Origin: Clostridium sp. C8-1-8 | GTDB taxonomy: Bacteria > Bacillota > Clostridia > Clostridiales > Clostridiaceae | Reading direction: 5' to 3' | NCBI RefSeq assembly: GCF_009928445.1 | Contig: NZ_JAABNO010000021.1 | Coordinates: 1-64,000 of the forward strand | DNA length: 64,000 bases | Position numbers and translations under genes: made by a program | Shown: positions 7,983 through 16,387 of the stretch, one piece after another | How the letters are laid out: every line of letters starts with the position of its first letter | Numbering within the stretch: the stretch's first letter is position 1 | Notes under the pieces: generated by a model | Seen by the model: only the letters and a program-made list of their open reading frames with translations | Told to the model about the DNA's origin: nothing | Database searches by the model: none

Positions 7983-8255
7983 ATGATAGATATTACAATA
8001 AGCCGACAATTGAAAGAAACTTGGCCAGAAATAGCTCTTGGATGTATAGAAGCACAGGTAGCTGTCACCGAAAGTAATGAACTTTTATGGAGTGACATTA
8101 CTAATTATTGTACTGAACTAAAACAAGAAGTATCTATTGAAGTATTAGCATCATTGCCAAGAATCTTTTATTCATACACGTCCAATTTGCTAAGTAACTA
8201 TTTTTTCTTTGACGCAATAACTTCTAAAGCTTTATCCAGTGGGTTTTCTGAATAA
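7983..8255 (+). pseudogene. Truncated B3/B4-domain (PheRS beta-like editing) protein
   Basis: The first about 61 residues (ITISRQLKETWPEIALGCIE, then AQVAVTESNELLW) resemble the start of free-standing B3/B4-domain proteins of COG3382, which normally run to about 220 residues. After SLPRI (about 8165) the frame enters the antisense of the S41 peptidase gene and ends at 8255. The conserved KLGKDPSRYR-type core is missing. The start is well formed (AAGGAG, ATG 7983). The simplest reading is a deletion that joined the broken gene to the end of the convergent peptidase gene. Confidence 0.6.
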
Positions 8256-9538
8256 TCTACATATATATCTGGTTCCAATACTCTTTCGCTATCTTTACTC
8301 TTATCTGGCCTAGTCCACTTTGTAAAGGATACTTGACCTTTTAGCTTTGAATTTTTCAACTCAAAATCTATGGCATCTCCATAGGAAGAAGGCATGTTTT
8401 TGCTTGGTCTTCCTATGATTGTTCCTAATTTACCATCCTTCACCCAGGTTGCTAACCACTGTGCTGAACTAAAAGTTTCCTCATTAGTAATTACATATAG
8501 ACTTATATTAGGATTAGGTACAGCATCATTACTGCTCTCATGACTTTCGTATCCACTTTTTTTATTAAGGCCATATTTTTCTTGTGCTAGCTCTGAGTAT
8601 CTTCTTATACTTCCAAAGTCACCTGGCTTAACATTTATTGCTTCTAGTAATTTCTTGCAAGCTTCAGAGCTTCCTCCTGGATTGTCAGTAACATCAATAA
8701 TTACATTTTTAATTCCTTCTTTTAATTCTAGTTCTAAATCCTCAATAACTTTTTCCAGTTCTCCGCTTAAGACGCAACTCCCAAACTTAACGTATACTGT
8801 ATCTTGATCAATCTTTTTGCTATTCAATTCATAATCTTTAGGAAAATTACTTATACTATCTAAAAATTTTAGTTGTATATTTTCTTCAGAAGCACCATTT
8901 GTTACTGTTAGATTAATGTCTTTCGTGCATTCCACTCCTGAATAGCCTAACACTTCTTTATATTTAGAGTACACAGAGTAATTATCTGCTACTGCTACAT
9001 AATTCTCTGCAGGAAATAGTTCATCTATAGATTTAAATACTTTGTCTATCTCTACTCCATTTATCTTAGTTACTATCTTTCCTGTAAGTTTATTTTTATT
9101 ATCTAATATCACCAACTTATTATTGATATACTTCCAGTTAACATCTAAGACTTTATCAACTTGCCATTGAATTTCTGTATGTGCATCTTCTATGGATGAT
9201 AAATACTTTGAAGCCTCTACTTTAAGCTCCTCTTTTGTCATCTTTCTAGATGTTTCAGCTACAAATTTTGCCTTAGCTTTTTTATACTTATCTGTTTTTC
9301 CCTCTAAAATAAAAAATGGGTGAGTGTTTTCTATAATATCTATAAGTTGTTTAGTATCAGAAGTAACTTCTTTTTTAGATAAAACTTTGCTCTTGTCAAT
9401 CTCATCAAATTCTTTTGAAAACTCCTTTGCACTTGCTACAACTAACTTTCTATTATACCATTGATAAAAAATGAACATCCCTATTAAAATTATTAAAGCT
9501 GTTAATATACCTAATTTCATTTTATTATTTATCTTCAT
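8198..9538 (-). CDS. S41 family peptidase, membrane-anchored
   Basis: A 446-residue protein with one N-terminal membrane helix (LGILTALIILIGMFIFYQWY) and an extracytoplasmic peptidase domain. The S41 core is seen in VIIDVTDNPGGSSEACKKLL (substrate-binding strand) and ITNEETFSSAQWLATWVKDG, where the Ser of FSSA is the expected nucleophile. I see no clear PDZ domain, so it is nearer to the tricorn/retinol-binding-like S41 group than to CtpA. An AAGGAG lies about 13 nt upstream of the ATG. Its 3' end overlaps a truncated gene on the other strand. The substrate is unknown. Confidence 0.8.
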   Translation of the reverse strand: MKINNKMKLGILTALIILIGMFIFYQWYNRKLVVASAKEFSKEFDEIDKSKVLSKKEVTSDTKQLIDIIENTHPFFILEGKTDKYKKAKAKFVAETSRKMTKEELKVEASKYLSSIEDAHTEIQWQVDKVLDVNWKYINNKLVILDNKNKLTGKIVTKINGVEIDKVFKSIDELFPAENYVAVADNYSVYSKYKEVLGYSGVECTKDINLTVTNGASEENIQLKFLDSISNFPKDYELNSKKIDQDTVYVKFGSCVLSGELEKVIEDLELELKEGIKNVIIDVTDNPGGSSEACKKLLEAINVKPGDFGSIRRYSELAQEKYGLNKKSGYESHESSNDAVPNPNISLYVITNEETFSSAQWLATWVKDGKLGTIIGRPSKNMPSSYGDAIDFELKNSKLKGQVSFTKWTRPDKSKDSERVLEPDIYVDYSENPLDKALEVIASKKK

Positions 9539-9762
9539 TGCTATAGTCTCAACTCCTTATATATTCAAAGTCAGTTAAAGATGCACCTCTTCAATCCGGA
9601 TTCTATTATTTAATATAATAACACTAATGCAATATGAAATTTCAATATAATTAACATATTTAATATTTTTTTACATCTAAGACTTTTTACGCACCAAGTC
9701 ATAATAATTTTACTTACTGAGGCAAATAGTTTTATATATGATATAGATTTATATAGACTTAA

Positions 9763-9796
9763 AAAGAGAACCCTCTACAATTAGAGAATTCTCCTT
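9763..9796 (-). terminator. Terminator of the fatty acid hydroxylase-like gene
   Basis: AAAGAGAACCCTCT pairs with AGAGAATTCTCCTTT around a short loop. On the minus strand the stem is followed by TTTTTAAG. It sits about 22 nt after the stop codon at 9818. Confidence 0.65.
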
Positions 9797-9817
9797 TGAA
9801 TTACTTTTAATTAATAT

Positions 9818-10321
9818 TTATGCTTTCTTCTTAGTTCTAAACACAATGTCCCAAAAACTAGTACCAATACCGTAGTTATACATATAGGCATAATGATGAA
9901 CTCTATGATGTTCTTTCAAGTTTTTATAAAATTTTAGTTCTTCTATAAAAAGCTTATTCTTTTTATGGAAATAAAAATGCACAAACTCTTCCCACATATT
10001 ATAGCCAATACACACTATGAGAAATAGTACTCCAAAAGCTTTACTATAAATGAATATTGCTATGGCTGCTGGAAGGTATAGAGCTACATTTCTTAAAATC
10101 TCACCTACACTTGATAACACAGTGTCTTTTTCAATTTCATCTAGTTCATAGGATTCAATTCCATGATAAACTTTATGGTGAATTCTTACGTGTTCTTGTT
10201 CGTAGGAATGATGAAGTAAAAATCTGTGAAGGCAGTATTCTACCAATGAAGAATATAAGAATCCTGCTACTATAATAAGCATTAACATAATTAATGTAGA
10301 TAAATCTTTTACTGCGCCCAA
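9818..10321 (-). CDS. Fatty acid hydroxylase / sterol desaturase superfamily membrane protein
   Basis: A 167-residue integral membrane di-iron protein. The histidine clusters are EYCLHRFLLHH, HVRIHHKVYHG, EEFVHFYFHK and LKEHHRVHHY, the expected pattern of the superfamily (HxxxxHH, HxxHH, HH). The membrane helices lie near 8-28 and 70-110. Start: TTG at 10321 has GGGAG 9 nt upstream, and no ATG is better placed. The substrate is unknown; in Firmicutes relatives probably modify membrane lipids. A terminator follows at 9763-9796. Confidence 0.75.
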   Translation of the reverse strand: MGAVKDLSTLIMLMLIIVAGFLYSSLVEYCLHRFLLHHSYEQEHVRIHHKVYHGIESYELDEIEKDTVLSSVGEILRNVALYLPAAIAIFIYSKAFGVLFLIVCIGYNMWEEFVHFYFHKKNKLFIEELKFYKNLKEHHRVHHYAYMYNYGIGTSFWDIVFRTKKKA

Positions 10322-10860
10322 AATCTAGCACTCCCTTTTGTAGTTTTAAAACTCTCAATAATTACCACGTGATAATCATTCTCACGACTTCTATTATATA
10401 CTAAGTGTTTACTTTTGTGAATAATAATATTTATCTAATGCTATAGATATGCAGCTTCTAATATTAATTTATGCATCCGCCATAATCCCTAGAAGCCAGT
10501 ATTATCAAACATATATAAATTAAGTTTTCATAAAAAATACTCTATATATTCTAATATATAGAAAAAGCCTGAATAGATTACATTCTTATTCAGACTTCTT
10601 ATATTAATAGCTAACGCTTATTATATTTTCCTTTTTCATTTTCTTTCAAGCTCTTCTTGTGTCCAATTGAAAAGCACCTAATCAAATAAAAATAGTGAAG
10701 TAATTTAATTCATACTATCACTTAATGTTAATATCCACTACATTCACCTAACATTTGTATATTCACATCTTTAAAATAAAGAATTTTTTCTATATAATTA
10801 AAATATTCTGTAAACTATGTCATGGGACAAAAGCTCCGTCCCTATAAAGAGGTTGTAAAC
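10322..10860. other. Gene-free stretch between hydroxylase and MalT-like regulator
   Basis: No supported gene. CTGAATA (10569-10575) and TATTCAG (10587-10593) form a hairpin flanked by A and T runs, possibly a bidirectional terminator. The promoter of the MalT-like gene must lie in the right part but I cannot place it with confidence. Confidence 0.5.
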
Positions 10861-13488
10861 ATGAGATATATAGCATTAAAATACTCTATTCCAAATACAA
10901 AAAATGAATTAGTTTTAAGAAAGAGCCTGTACAAAAAGTTAAATGAAGCTACTATTAATAGGCTTACCACTGTTGTTGCTCCAGCAGGTTATGGAAAAAC
11001 TTCTCTTATAAGCTCTTGGGCTAATCTAAACACTAAAGAAGATCTCAGATTCAAATGGATTTCTCTTGATAAAAGTGATAATGAAAGTCCTAAGTTTTGG
11101 AACAACTTTCTTAATTGTTTGATTGAAGATAACGGTACCCAAACCTACAACTTATCAACAGATAGTGAAAAGTTCTTAAATTTTGAGTACTTTATTACTG
11201 TTGCTTCAAATTATTTAGCCAAAGTTTCTGATAAGAGGCTTGTATTCATTCTAGATGATTTTCATAATATAACAGATAGTGAAATACATAAGGAATTTAA
11301 TACTCTTATAAAATATTTACCTGAGAAGCTTCATCTTATTATTACAAGTAGAGAAAAGCTCCCTATTTCACTTTCAAAATACCTTATTAATAATGAAGTC
11401 CTTGAATTAGGTACAGAAGACTTAAGGTTTTCTATCGAAGAAACAACAAGGTTGTTTAGAAGCAAATCATATATAAATATTTCTGATGAAGATATAAAGA
11501 TTATAAGAGATAATTTTGAAGGCTGGGCTGCAGGAATGCAGATTTTTATTCTCTCGAATAAAGATAACAATATAAGTTCCAGCTCAATAAAGGAATTTAC
11601 TGGAGAGCAAAAATATCTATTTAACTTTTTCACTGAAGAAGTATTTGATCATCTAGATGAAGAAATCAAGAATTTTCTTGTGAAAACCTCTTGCTTAGAC
11701 TCACTCAGTGCATCACTTTGTGATAAGGCAATTAGAACTACCTCGTCCTATGCGATACTAGAATATCTTGAAGAAAGAAATTTGTTTTTGTTCCCCTTAG
11801 ATAATAAAAATCAATGGTATAAATACCATAGCTTATTTAAAGATTTTCTAAACAAACAGCTAAATAAGTATCCTGAACAGTGTATAAAAGAAATCTATTA
11901 TCATGCTGCTACTTGGTACGAAGAAAATTCCTATTATACTGAGGCAGTTTCATACTATTCAAAAGCTGAAAAATACAAGGAGATATTAAACATACTTGAG
12001 ACTGAAGGCTTAAATATGTTAAAGCAAGGTAATACCACAACACTACTCTACTGCTTAAAATCCATTCCTGAAAGTTTAGCTAAAAAAAATGCTTCTATAT
12101 GTTTATATTACGCCTGGCTTAATTTGCTCAACTCAAATTTGAAGGAAGTAAATAAATATTTAGACTACGGAAGAAACGCTGTTAGTAACACAGAAGTTGA
12201 TAACCAAGAAGAAATACAAGCTCAAATATCTACCATAACCATAATAACTGATTATTTAAAAGGCAATATTAATAGGAATATGGAAGAACTTAAAAATAGC
12301 ATGAAATTTTTAAGAGAATTTAGCCAGATGTATTGTATTGTTACCTTAAATTTAGGTGGAACTTATATGGCAAAAGGTGATATTAATAGCGGAGAATATT
12401 GGTTTTATGAAACCTTAAATGTGAGCAAAGAAACAGATAGCTTTTACACAGCCATTATTGCCTTAAGGAGCATGTCTACCTGCAAGTTTCTAAAAGGACA
12501 AATATCAGAGCTAGAAGAACTATATACCGAATGTTTAGAATATTGTAAAGCTAAAAAAGTTGATTATTCTCCTATAATTGGATTACTATACGTTGGAATT
12601 GCAGATATAAACTTTAGAAAAAATAATTTAGAAAGCTGTGAGAGATACTTAGAGACAGCTCTAGAGCTTGGCGAAGCTGCAAACATAAACGAAATATTAT
12701 ATGATGGCTATTTGCTAATGTCAAAGCTCTTAGTTAGTAAAAAAAATTATGAAAAAGCAATAAGGATGCTAAACAAAGCAAAGTATATCTCTAAGAAGGA
12801 TAAATTATTCATAAGAGTTATTGAGCCCATTGAAACTTGGGAGGTAAATCTACTTCTAAAAGGAGAAAACTTAACGTTTGTTGACCAATGGGAAATGGAA
12901 AATAGTAATGTATTAGAAAATGATATAAACATATTGAATCTTGCTGTGCATAGAACCTTGTCAAATATCTATATAAGGAAAGGACTTTCAATAAAAAGCA
13001 CCAATATCTTGAGTAAAATTATCTCTTTCTCTGAAAGCAATTTTTTAGAAGGTGTGTCTCTGGAAGCTTATGTTAAAAGAGCCTTAGAGTACTACAAGAT
13101 TGGAAGACAAACAGATGCTTTTCTAGATATGGAAAGTGCGGCCTCATTACTATTGAAGTCAGAAAACTTTAGAGTAGTATTTGAACATTATAAAGAGGTT
13201 TTGGATTTTCTAAGCATGATGAAAATATCTACTGCCAACTTCTCCTTGGAATATCTAGTTGATTTATTAAAAATAGAAACTTTAAAAGCTTCAGAGGATA
13301 TTCTAAGTGAAAGAGAAAAGGAAGTATTAAAATTAGTAAAGCTTGGGTATACAAATTCAGAAATAGGAGAAAAGCTGTTTATTTCTACAGGCACTGTAAA
13401 AAGACATATCATAAATATTTATAGCAAACTGGATGTCCATACAAGAACTCAAGCAGTTTTAAGGGCTTCTGAGTTAAATATCTTATAA
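10861..13488 (+). CDS. MalT-like LuxR-family ATP-dependent regulator
   Basis: An 875-residue STAND-type transcription activator. The Walker A motif is VVAPAGYGKTSLIS near residue 40, and the Walker B region is RLVFILDDFHNI. A long middle part of helical TPR-like repeats (about 370-790) follows. The C-terminus is a LuxR helix-turn-helix: LSEREKEVLKLVKLGYTNSE and then STGTVKRHIINIYSKL. MalT proteins bind an inducer plus ATP. The ATG at 10861 is favoured over 10822 because GAGGTT lies between them at correct spacing. The MFS transporter gene follows 150 nt downstream and is the likely target; the inducer is unknown. Confidence 0.85.
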   Translation: MRYIALKYSIPNTKNELVLRKSLYKKLNEATINRLTTVVAPAGYGKTSLISSWANLNTKEDLRFKWISLDKSDNESPKFWNNFLNCLIEDNGTQTYNLSTDSEKFLNFEYFITVASNYLAKVSDKRLVFILDDFHNITDSEIHKEFNTLIKYLPEKLHLIITSREKLPISLSKYLINNEVLELGTEDLRFSIEETTRLFRSKSYINISDEDIKIIRDNFEGWAAGMQIFILSNKDNNISSSSIKEFTGEQKYLFNFFTEEVFDHLDEEIKNFLVKTSCLDSLSASLCDKAIRTTSSYAILEYLEERNLFLFPLDNKNQWYKYHSLFKDFLNKQLNKYPEQCIKEIYYHAATWYEENSYYTEAVSYYSKAEKYKEILNILETEGLNMLKQGNTTTLLYCLKSIPESLAKKNASICLYYAWLNLLNSNLKEVNKYLDYGRNAVSNTEVDNQEEIQAQISTITIITDYLKGNINRNMEELKNSMKFLREFSQMYCIVTLNLGGTYMAKGDINSGEYWFYETLNVSKETDSFYTAIIALRSMSTCKFLKGQISELEELYTECLEYCKAKKVDYSPIIGLLYVGIADINFRKNNLESCERYLETALELGEAANINEILYDGYLLMSKLLVSKKNYEKAIRMLNKAKYISKKDKLFIRVIEPIETWEVNLLLKGENLTFVDQWEMENSNVLENDINILNLAVHRTLSNIYIRKGLSIKSTNILSKIISFSESNFLEGVSLEAYVKRALEYYKIGRQTDAFLDMESAASLLLKSENFRVVFEHYKEVLDFLSMMKISTANFSLEYLVDLLKIETLKASEDILSEREKEVLKLVKLGYTNSEIGEKLFISTGTVKRHIINIYSKLDVHTRTQAVLRASELNIL

Positions 13489-13501
13489 CAAACTAATCAC
13501 T

Positions 13502-13525
13502 TACCATTATATAACGGTATTTTTT
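13502..13525 (+). terminator. Short terminator after the MalT-like gene
   Basis: TACCATTATATAACGGTA is a near-perfect palindrome followed by TTTTTT at 13520-13525, 14 nt after the stop codon. The stem is weak but the position and T-run fit. Confidence 0.5.
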
Positions 13526-13570
13526 AACACATATTATATAATTTGAATTGGATACTTATAACAAAAGCAA

Positions 13571-13590
13571 AATGTATCTTTCGGTACATT
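13571..13590 (+). promoter_or_regulatory. Inverted repeat in front of the MFS gene
   Basis: AATGTA (13571-13576) and TACATT (13585-13590) frame an 8-nt centre. It sits 50 nt upstream of the MFS start, downstream of the MalT-like gene. It may be an operator or small hairpin; there is no direct proof. Confidence 0.3.
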
Positions 13591-13639
13591 ACTCCTAAAT
13601 TCTTATCTAGTAAAATGTTAAGTATAAGGAGGCGGTACT

Positions 13640-14842
13640 TTGAAAGATAAATTTTTTTCAAGAACAGAAGTAATATTTTTAACAGCTATAGGACTAGTAA
13701 TGGGTTTTAGAGAGCTTTCTATGACCATGGTCAATCCTTTCATTACAATATACGGAAAGCAACTACTATACAATACACCATTTTTATGTGGATTAGGTCT
13801 TGGAATATATGGATTAACAAATGCACTATTTCAAATACCTTACGGGTTAATAAGTGATCTCCTTGGAAGAAGAAAAGTTATACTTGTAGGCCTTCTTCAA
13901 TTATCCTTAGGCTTATTTATCGCTTTTCTTTCTAAAAATATATATGTTTTTATATTTTCAAGAGCACTTCAGGGCAGTGGAGCTGTTATGGCAATCGCCT
14001 ATTCTTGGATTGGGGACAATATTGAAGATAAAAAGAAAGATAAAGCAATGGGAATTTCAGGAACCATCGTAGGTATAGGAGCAGTTGCTGCTTTCGTGCT
14101 TGGTCCAGTACTTTATAAAGTAATCTCAGTTTCTAAAATGTTTCTAGGTTGCAGCATAATCATAGCCTTAACTATTATTTTTATCTTCTTCTTTATACCA
14201 GAAAATATAAAAGCTAATAAAGAAGAAATACTCCCATCTGCCAATAGCATTAGTTTATTTAAGACCAATTTAGTTAAGGTTATAAAAGATATGACTATAC
14301 TGAGACTAAGTATCTGCGGTTTTATTATAAACTATATAATGGCAGCTACCTTTCTCATTGTACCTGATATACTACAAAAATTAATTGGCGTCAGCAATAT
14401 GTGGAAGGTATTCTTACCTGCAGTTCTAATAGGAATACTATCTATGCAAGGTGCTATAGCTTTATGCGACAGAGGCATGTTTATAAAGGTCAGCATAGCA
14501 GGATTTATAGTATTATTACTTGGTACTAAGTTTATTTCCTTGTATAATCTAAAAATTGTAACCCTAGGCGTTATTTTTATCCTTAGTGGATTTATTACCT
14601 TAACTTCTCTTATACCTTCAACCATAAACAAATTGACAGATAAAGAATATAGAGGCACTGCAAATGGCTTGTATCAAACCTTTACCTTCCTTGGTTTTTG
14701 CGTAGGGCCTACATTGACAGGTTTTCTTCAAGGTAAACACTTGACATTATATATCTTTTATTTAACTATAGCTTTGGCGTTTATTGGTGGAGTTATAAGC
14801 TATACCTTAAAGAGTAATATAACTAATAATTCTATTGTTTAA
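13640..14842 (+). CDS. Major facilitator superfamily transporter
   Basis: A 400-residue polytopic protein with about 12 membrane helices. The MFS motif A is seen as PYGLISDLLGRRKVILVGLL after helix 2, and RALQGSGAVMAIAYSWIGD matches the helix 4 region of drug/sugar exporters. Start: TTG at 13640 preceded by AAGGAGGCGG. The C-terminal half (IPSTINKLTDKEYRGTANGL) fits the drug-H+ antiporter-1 type. It probably depends on the MalT-like regulator upstream. The substrate is unknown. A bidirectional terminator follows. Confidence 0.8.
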   Translation: MKDKFFSRTEVIFLTAIGLVMGFRELSMTMVNPFITIYGKQLLYNTPFLCGLGLGIYGLTNALFQIPYGLISDLLGRRKVILVGLLQLSLGLFIAFLSKNIYVFIFSRALQGSGAVMAIAYSWIGDNIEDKKKDKAMGISGTIVGIGAVAAFVLGPVLYKVISVSKMFLGCSIIIALTIIFIFFFIPENIKANKEEILPSANSISLFKTNLVKVIKDMTILRLSICGFIINYIMAATFLIVPDILQKLIGVSNMWKVFLPAVLIGILSMQGAIALCDRGMFIKVSIAGFIVLLLGTKFISLYNLKIVTLGVIFILSGFITLTSLIPSTINKLTDKEYRGTANGLYQTFTFLGFCVGPTLTGFLQGKHLTLYIFYLTIALAFIGGVISYTLKSNITNNSIV

Positions 14843-14860
14843 TCTAAATAGTTTAATAGA

Positions 14861-14894
14861 AGGATTCACTGAAAAGATGGCTTCAGTGAATCTT
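14861..14894. terminator. Bidirectional terminator between convergent genes
   Basis: AGGATTCACTGAA (14861-14873) pairs with TTCAGTGAATCTT (14882-14894), and T or A runs flank it. It separates the MFS gene and the convergent hydrolase gene. Confidence 0.75.
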
Positions 14895-14957
14895 TTACAT
14901 ATATGCCTTTCTGAAATTGCATGAATAAATCCTGTCAGTCCGTGTACTTTTTCTTTA

Positions 14958-15782
14958 TTAGTATCTGTCCAGCCACTCTAATATTCTCTGAACCACCTCA
15001 AAATATCTCTGTCCTATGAGCAAACCAGTATGAGTAGTTCCATCTACCCCCATATATTCGGCATTAAGATGTTCTGCTGTAGTTTTACCCATTCTCTCAT
15101 CAAACTCATCACTTACAGCTTTAACTACAAGACAAGGACACGTTATCAGGCTACTATTTATAGAAATTCCTTCTACTCCCTTTACCCAACAAGATATAGC
15201 CTTTATTACTTTTGAGGATTCCATAGAAAGATATTTTCTCTGAAAAATTATATCTTCTTCTGATTCATCTATGCTTGAGGTTTCCGGTCGACAAGGTGCT
15301 GGTATAATTAAACCAAAATCAATTTCTTCTAAATCCTTGTAAGGTGCCAGCCTATTTACTTCCTTACTTATAGATGTGTCTATGAGAACTAAGCCTTTTA
15401 GTTCCGCTTCCTCTGCTATCTTTTGACTAAGTATACCACCCATACTAAAACCTAAAATAATAGGAGGTATACTGCACTGATCTATTACCGCTTTAATATC
15501 CTCTAAATAATCCTCAAAATTTATTTCTGACATATCCATAACCCTGCTTTTATAATGACTTCTCATATTCATCACATAGCAGGTAAAACCCTTTTCCAGA
15601 AAATGAGGAATGTACTTGCTCCACATCCAGCTTCCAGTATATGCTCCGTGAACAAAAACTAGTGGTGGCCTCATTCTTTTCTCTTGATCCTTAGTTTGTG
15701 CTTCAAAAATTTCTAAAAACAAATCATTCTCCCCAATGTACTTTTCAATATGCTTAGGTAATGTTTTTGTGTAATCTACCAT
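14958..15782 (-). CDS. Alpha/beta-hydrolase (lysophospholipase/esterase-like)
   Basis: A 274-residue soluble hydrolase. The oxyanion region is PPLVFVHGAYTGSWMW, the nucleophile elbow PPIILGFSMGGILSQ (GFSMGG), the acid near LVVKAVSDEFDERM, and the His in VDGTTHTGLLIG. Start: ATG at 15782, with GGAGGAATTGAAA upstream; the longer TTG start would overlap the binding site. It lies 50 nt downstream of a MarR gene on the same strand, and an operator-like palindrome (15802-15817) matches the one in the MarR promoter. This suggests that MarR represses the hydrolase and itself. The substrate is unknown. Confidence 0.8.
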   Translation of the reverse strand: MVDYTKTLPKHIEKYIGENDLFLEIFEAQTKDQEKRMRPPLVFVHGAYTGSWMWSKYIPHFLEKGFTCYVMNMRSHYKSRVMDMSEINFEDYLEDIKAVIDQCSIPPIILGFSMGGILSQKIAEEAELKGLVLIDTSISKEVNRLAPYKDLEEIDFGLIIPAPCRPETSSIDESEEDIIFQRKYLSMESSKVIKAISCWVKGVEGISINSSLITCPCLVVKAVSDEFDERMGKTTAEHLNAEYMGVDGTTHTGLLIGQRYFEVVQRILEWLDRY

Positions 15783-15801
15783 TTTCAATTCCTCCAAGTT
15801 T

Positions 15802-15817
15802 AGTTTGACATCAAACT
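15802..15817. promoter_or_regulatory. MarR operator copy upstream of the hydrolase
   Basis: AGTTTGACATCAAACT is a palindrome with seven-base arms. The same arms (GTTTGA/TCAAAC) occur in the MarR gene promoter at 16267-16282. The site lies just upstream of the hydrolase ribosome binding site and would block transcription from a promoter at the 3' end of the MarR gene. Confidence 0.7.
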
Positions 15818-15832
15818 ATATCATTAAAAAAA

Positions 15833-16255
15833 TTAGAAGTTATTATTTATTTTATTTAAGATATTTATTAGCTCCTTCTTTTCTCTATCAGAAACATCTA
15901 GATAGAAAATTCTCAGAACTTTTGCTGAGATCTCCTCAAATGTTGGCTCTAACTCACGTCCCTTGCTAGTTAAAGCTACATAAACAACTCTTGTATCTTC
16001 AGTACTCCTTTCCTTTACCACATACCCAAGCTTCATCAGCTTATTAATAAGAGCTGTTACCGTGGACTTATCCTTTCCAATCTTATTGGCAATCTCAGCC
16101 ATGGTCAGTTTTTCAGTTTTAAATAAAGCATATAGTATGTCTCCATGGGAGGTAACTATTCCTTCCAATCCACTTTGACACATTTCTGCCTCAATAAGTT
16201 TATTAACGTTTTCTCTAATTTTTGAAATTAATGATATCGCATCTCTTGTCTTCAT
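15833..16255 (-). CDS. MarR family transcriptional regulator
   Basis: A 140-residue winged-helix repressor. The recognition part reads LTMAEIANKIGKDKSTVTAL, and the wing DTRVVYVALTSKGRE is characteristic of MarR. The start at 16255 (ATG AAG ACA) is used because the longer frame starts inside the operator and promoter. No Shine-Dalgarno precedes this ATG, and the promoter -10 ends only six bases before it, so the mRNA may be leaderless. It is likely autoregulated through the palindrome between -35 and -10, and likely also controls the downstream hydrolase. Confidence 0.85.
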   Translation of the reverse strand: MKTRDAISLISKIRENVNKLIEAEMCQSGLEGIVTSHGDILYALFKTEKLTMAEIANKIGKDKSTVTALINKLMKLGYVVKERSTEDTRVVYVALTSKGRELEPTFEEISAKVLRIFYLDVSDREKKELINILNKINNNF

Positions 16256-16261
16256 AATTAT

Positions 16262-16290
16262 ATGATAGTTTGATATCAAACCATTGTCAA
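16262..16290 (-). promoter_or_regulatory. MarR gene promoter with embedded operator
   Basis: On the minus strand TTGACA (16290-16285), a 17-nt spacer and TATCAT (16267-16262). The spacer is almost filled by GGTTTGATATCAAACT (16282-16267), a palindrome with perfect GTTTGATATCAAAC core. A dimer bound there would cover both promoter elements. The predicted start falls on or next to the ATG at 16255. Confidence 0.75.
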
Positions 16291-16319
16291 CATATTCTAA
16301 TAAAAATCATTCAATTAAA

Positions 16320-16352
16320 ATTAGTAGTTCATATATTATCTGAACTACTAAT
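16320..16352 (-). terminator. Terminator of the ABC/two-component operon
   Basis: ATTAGTAGTTCA (16320-16331) and TGAACTACTAAT (16341-16352) are a perfect 12-bp stem with a 9-nt loop. On the minus strand TTTTAATT follows. It lies 35 nt after the histidine kinase stop and before the MarR promoter. Confidence 0.8.
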
Positions 16353-16387
16353 TTACTTCAATAGATATATTAAGCATATCCTAGTTA

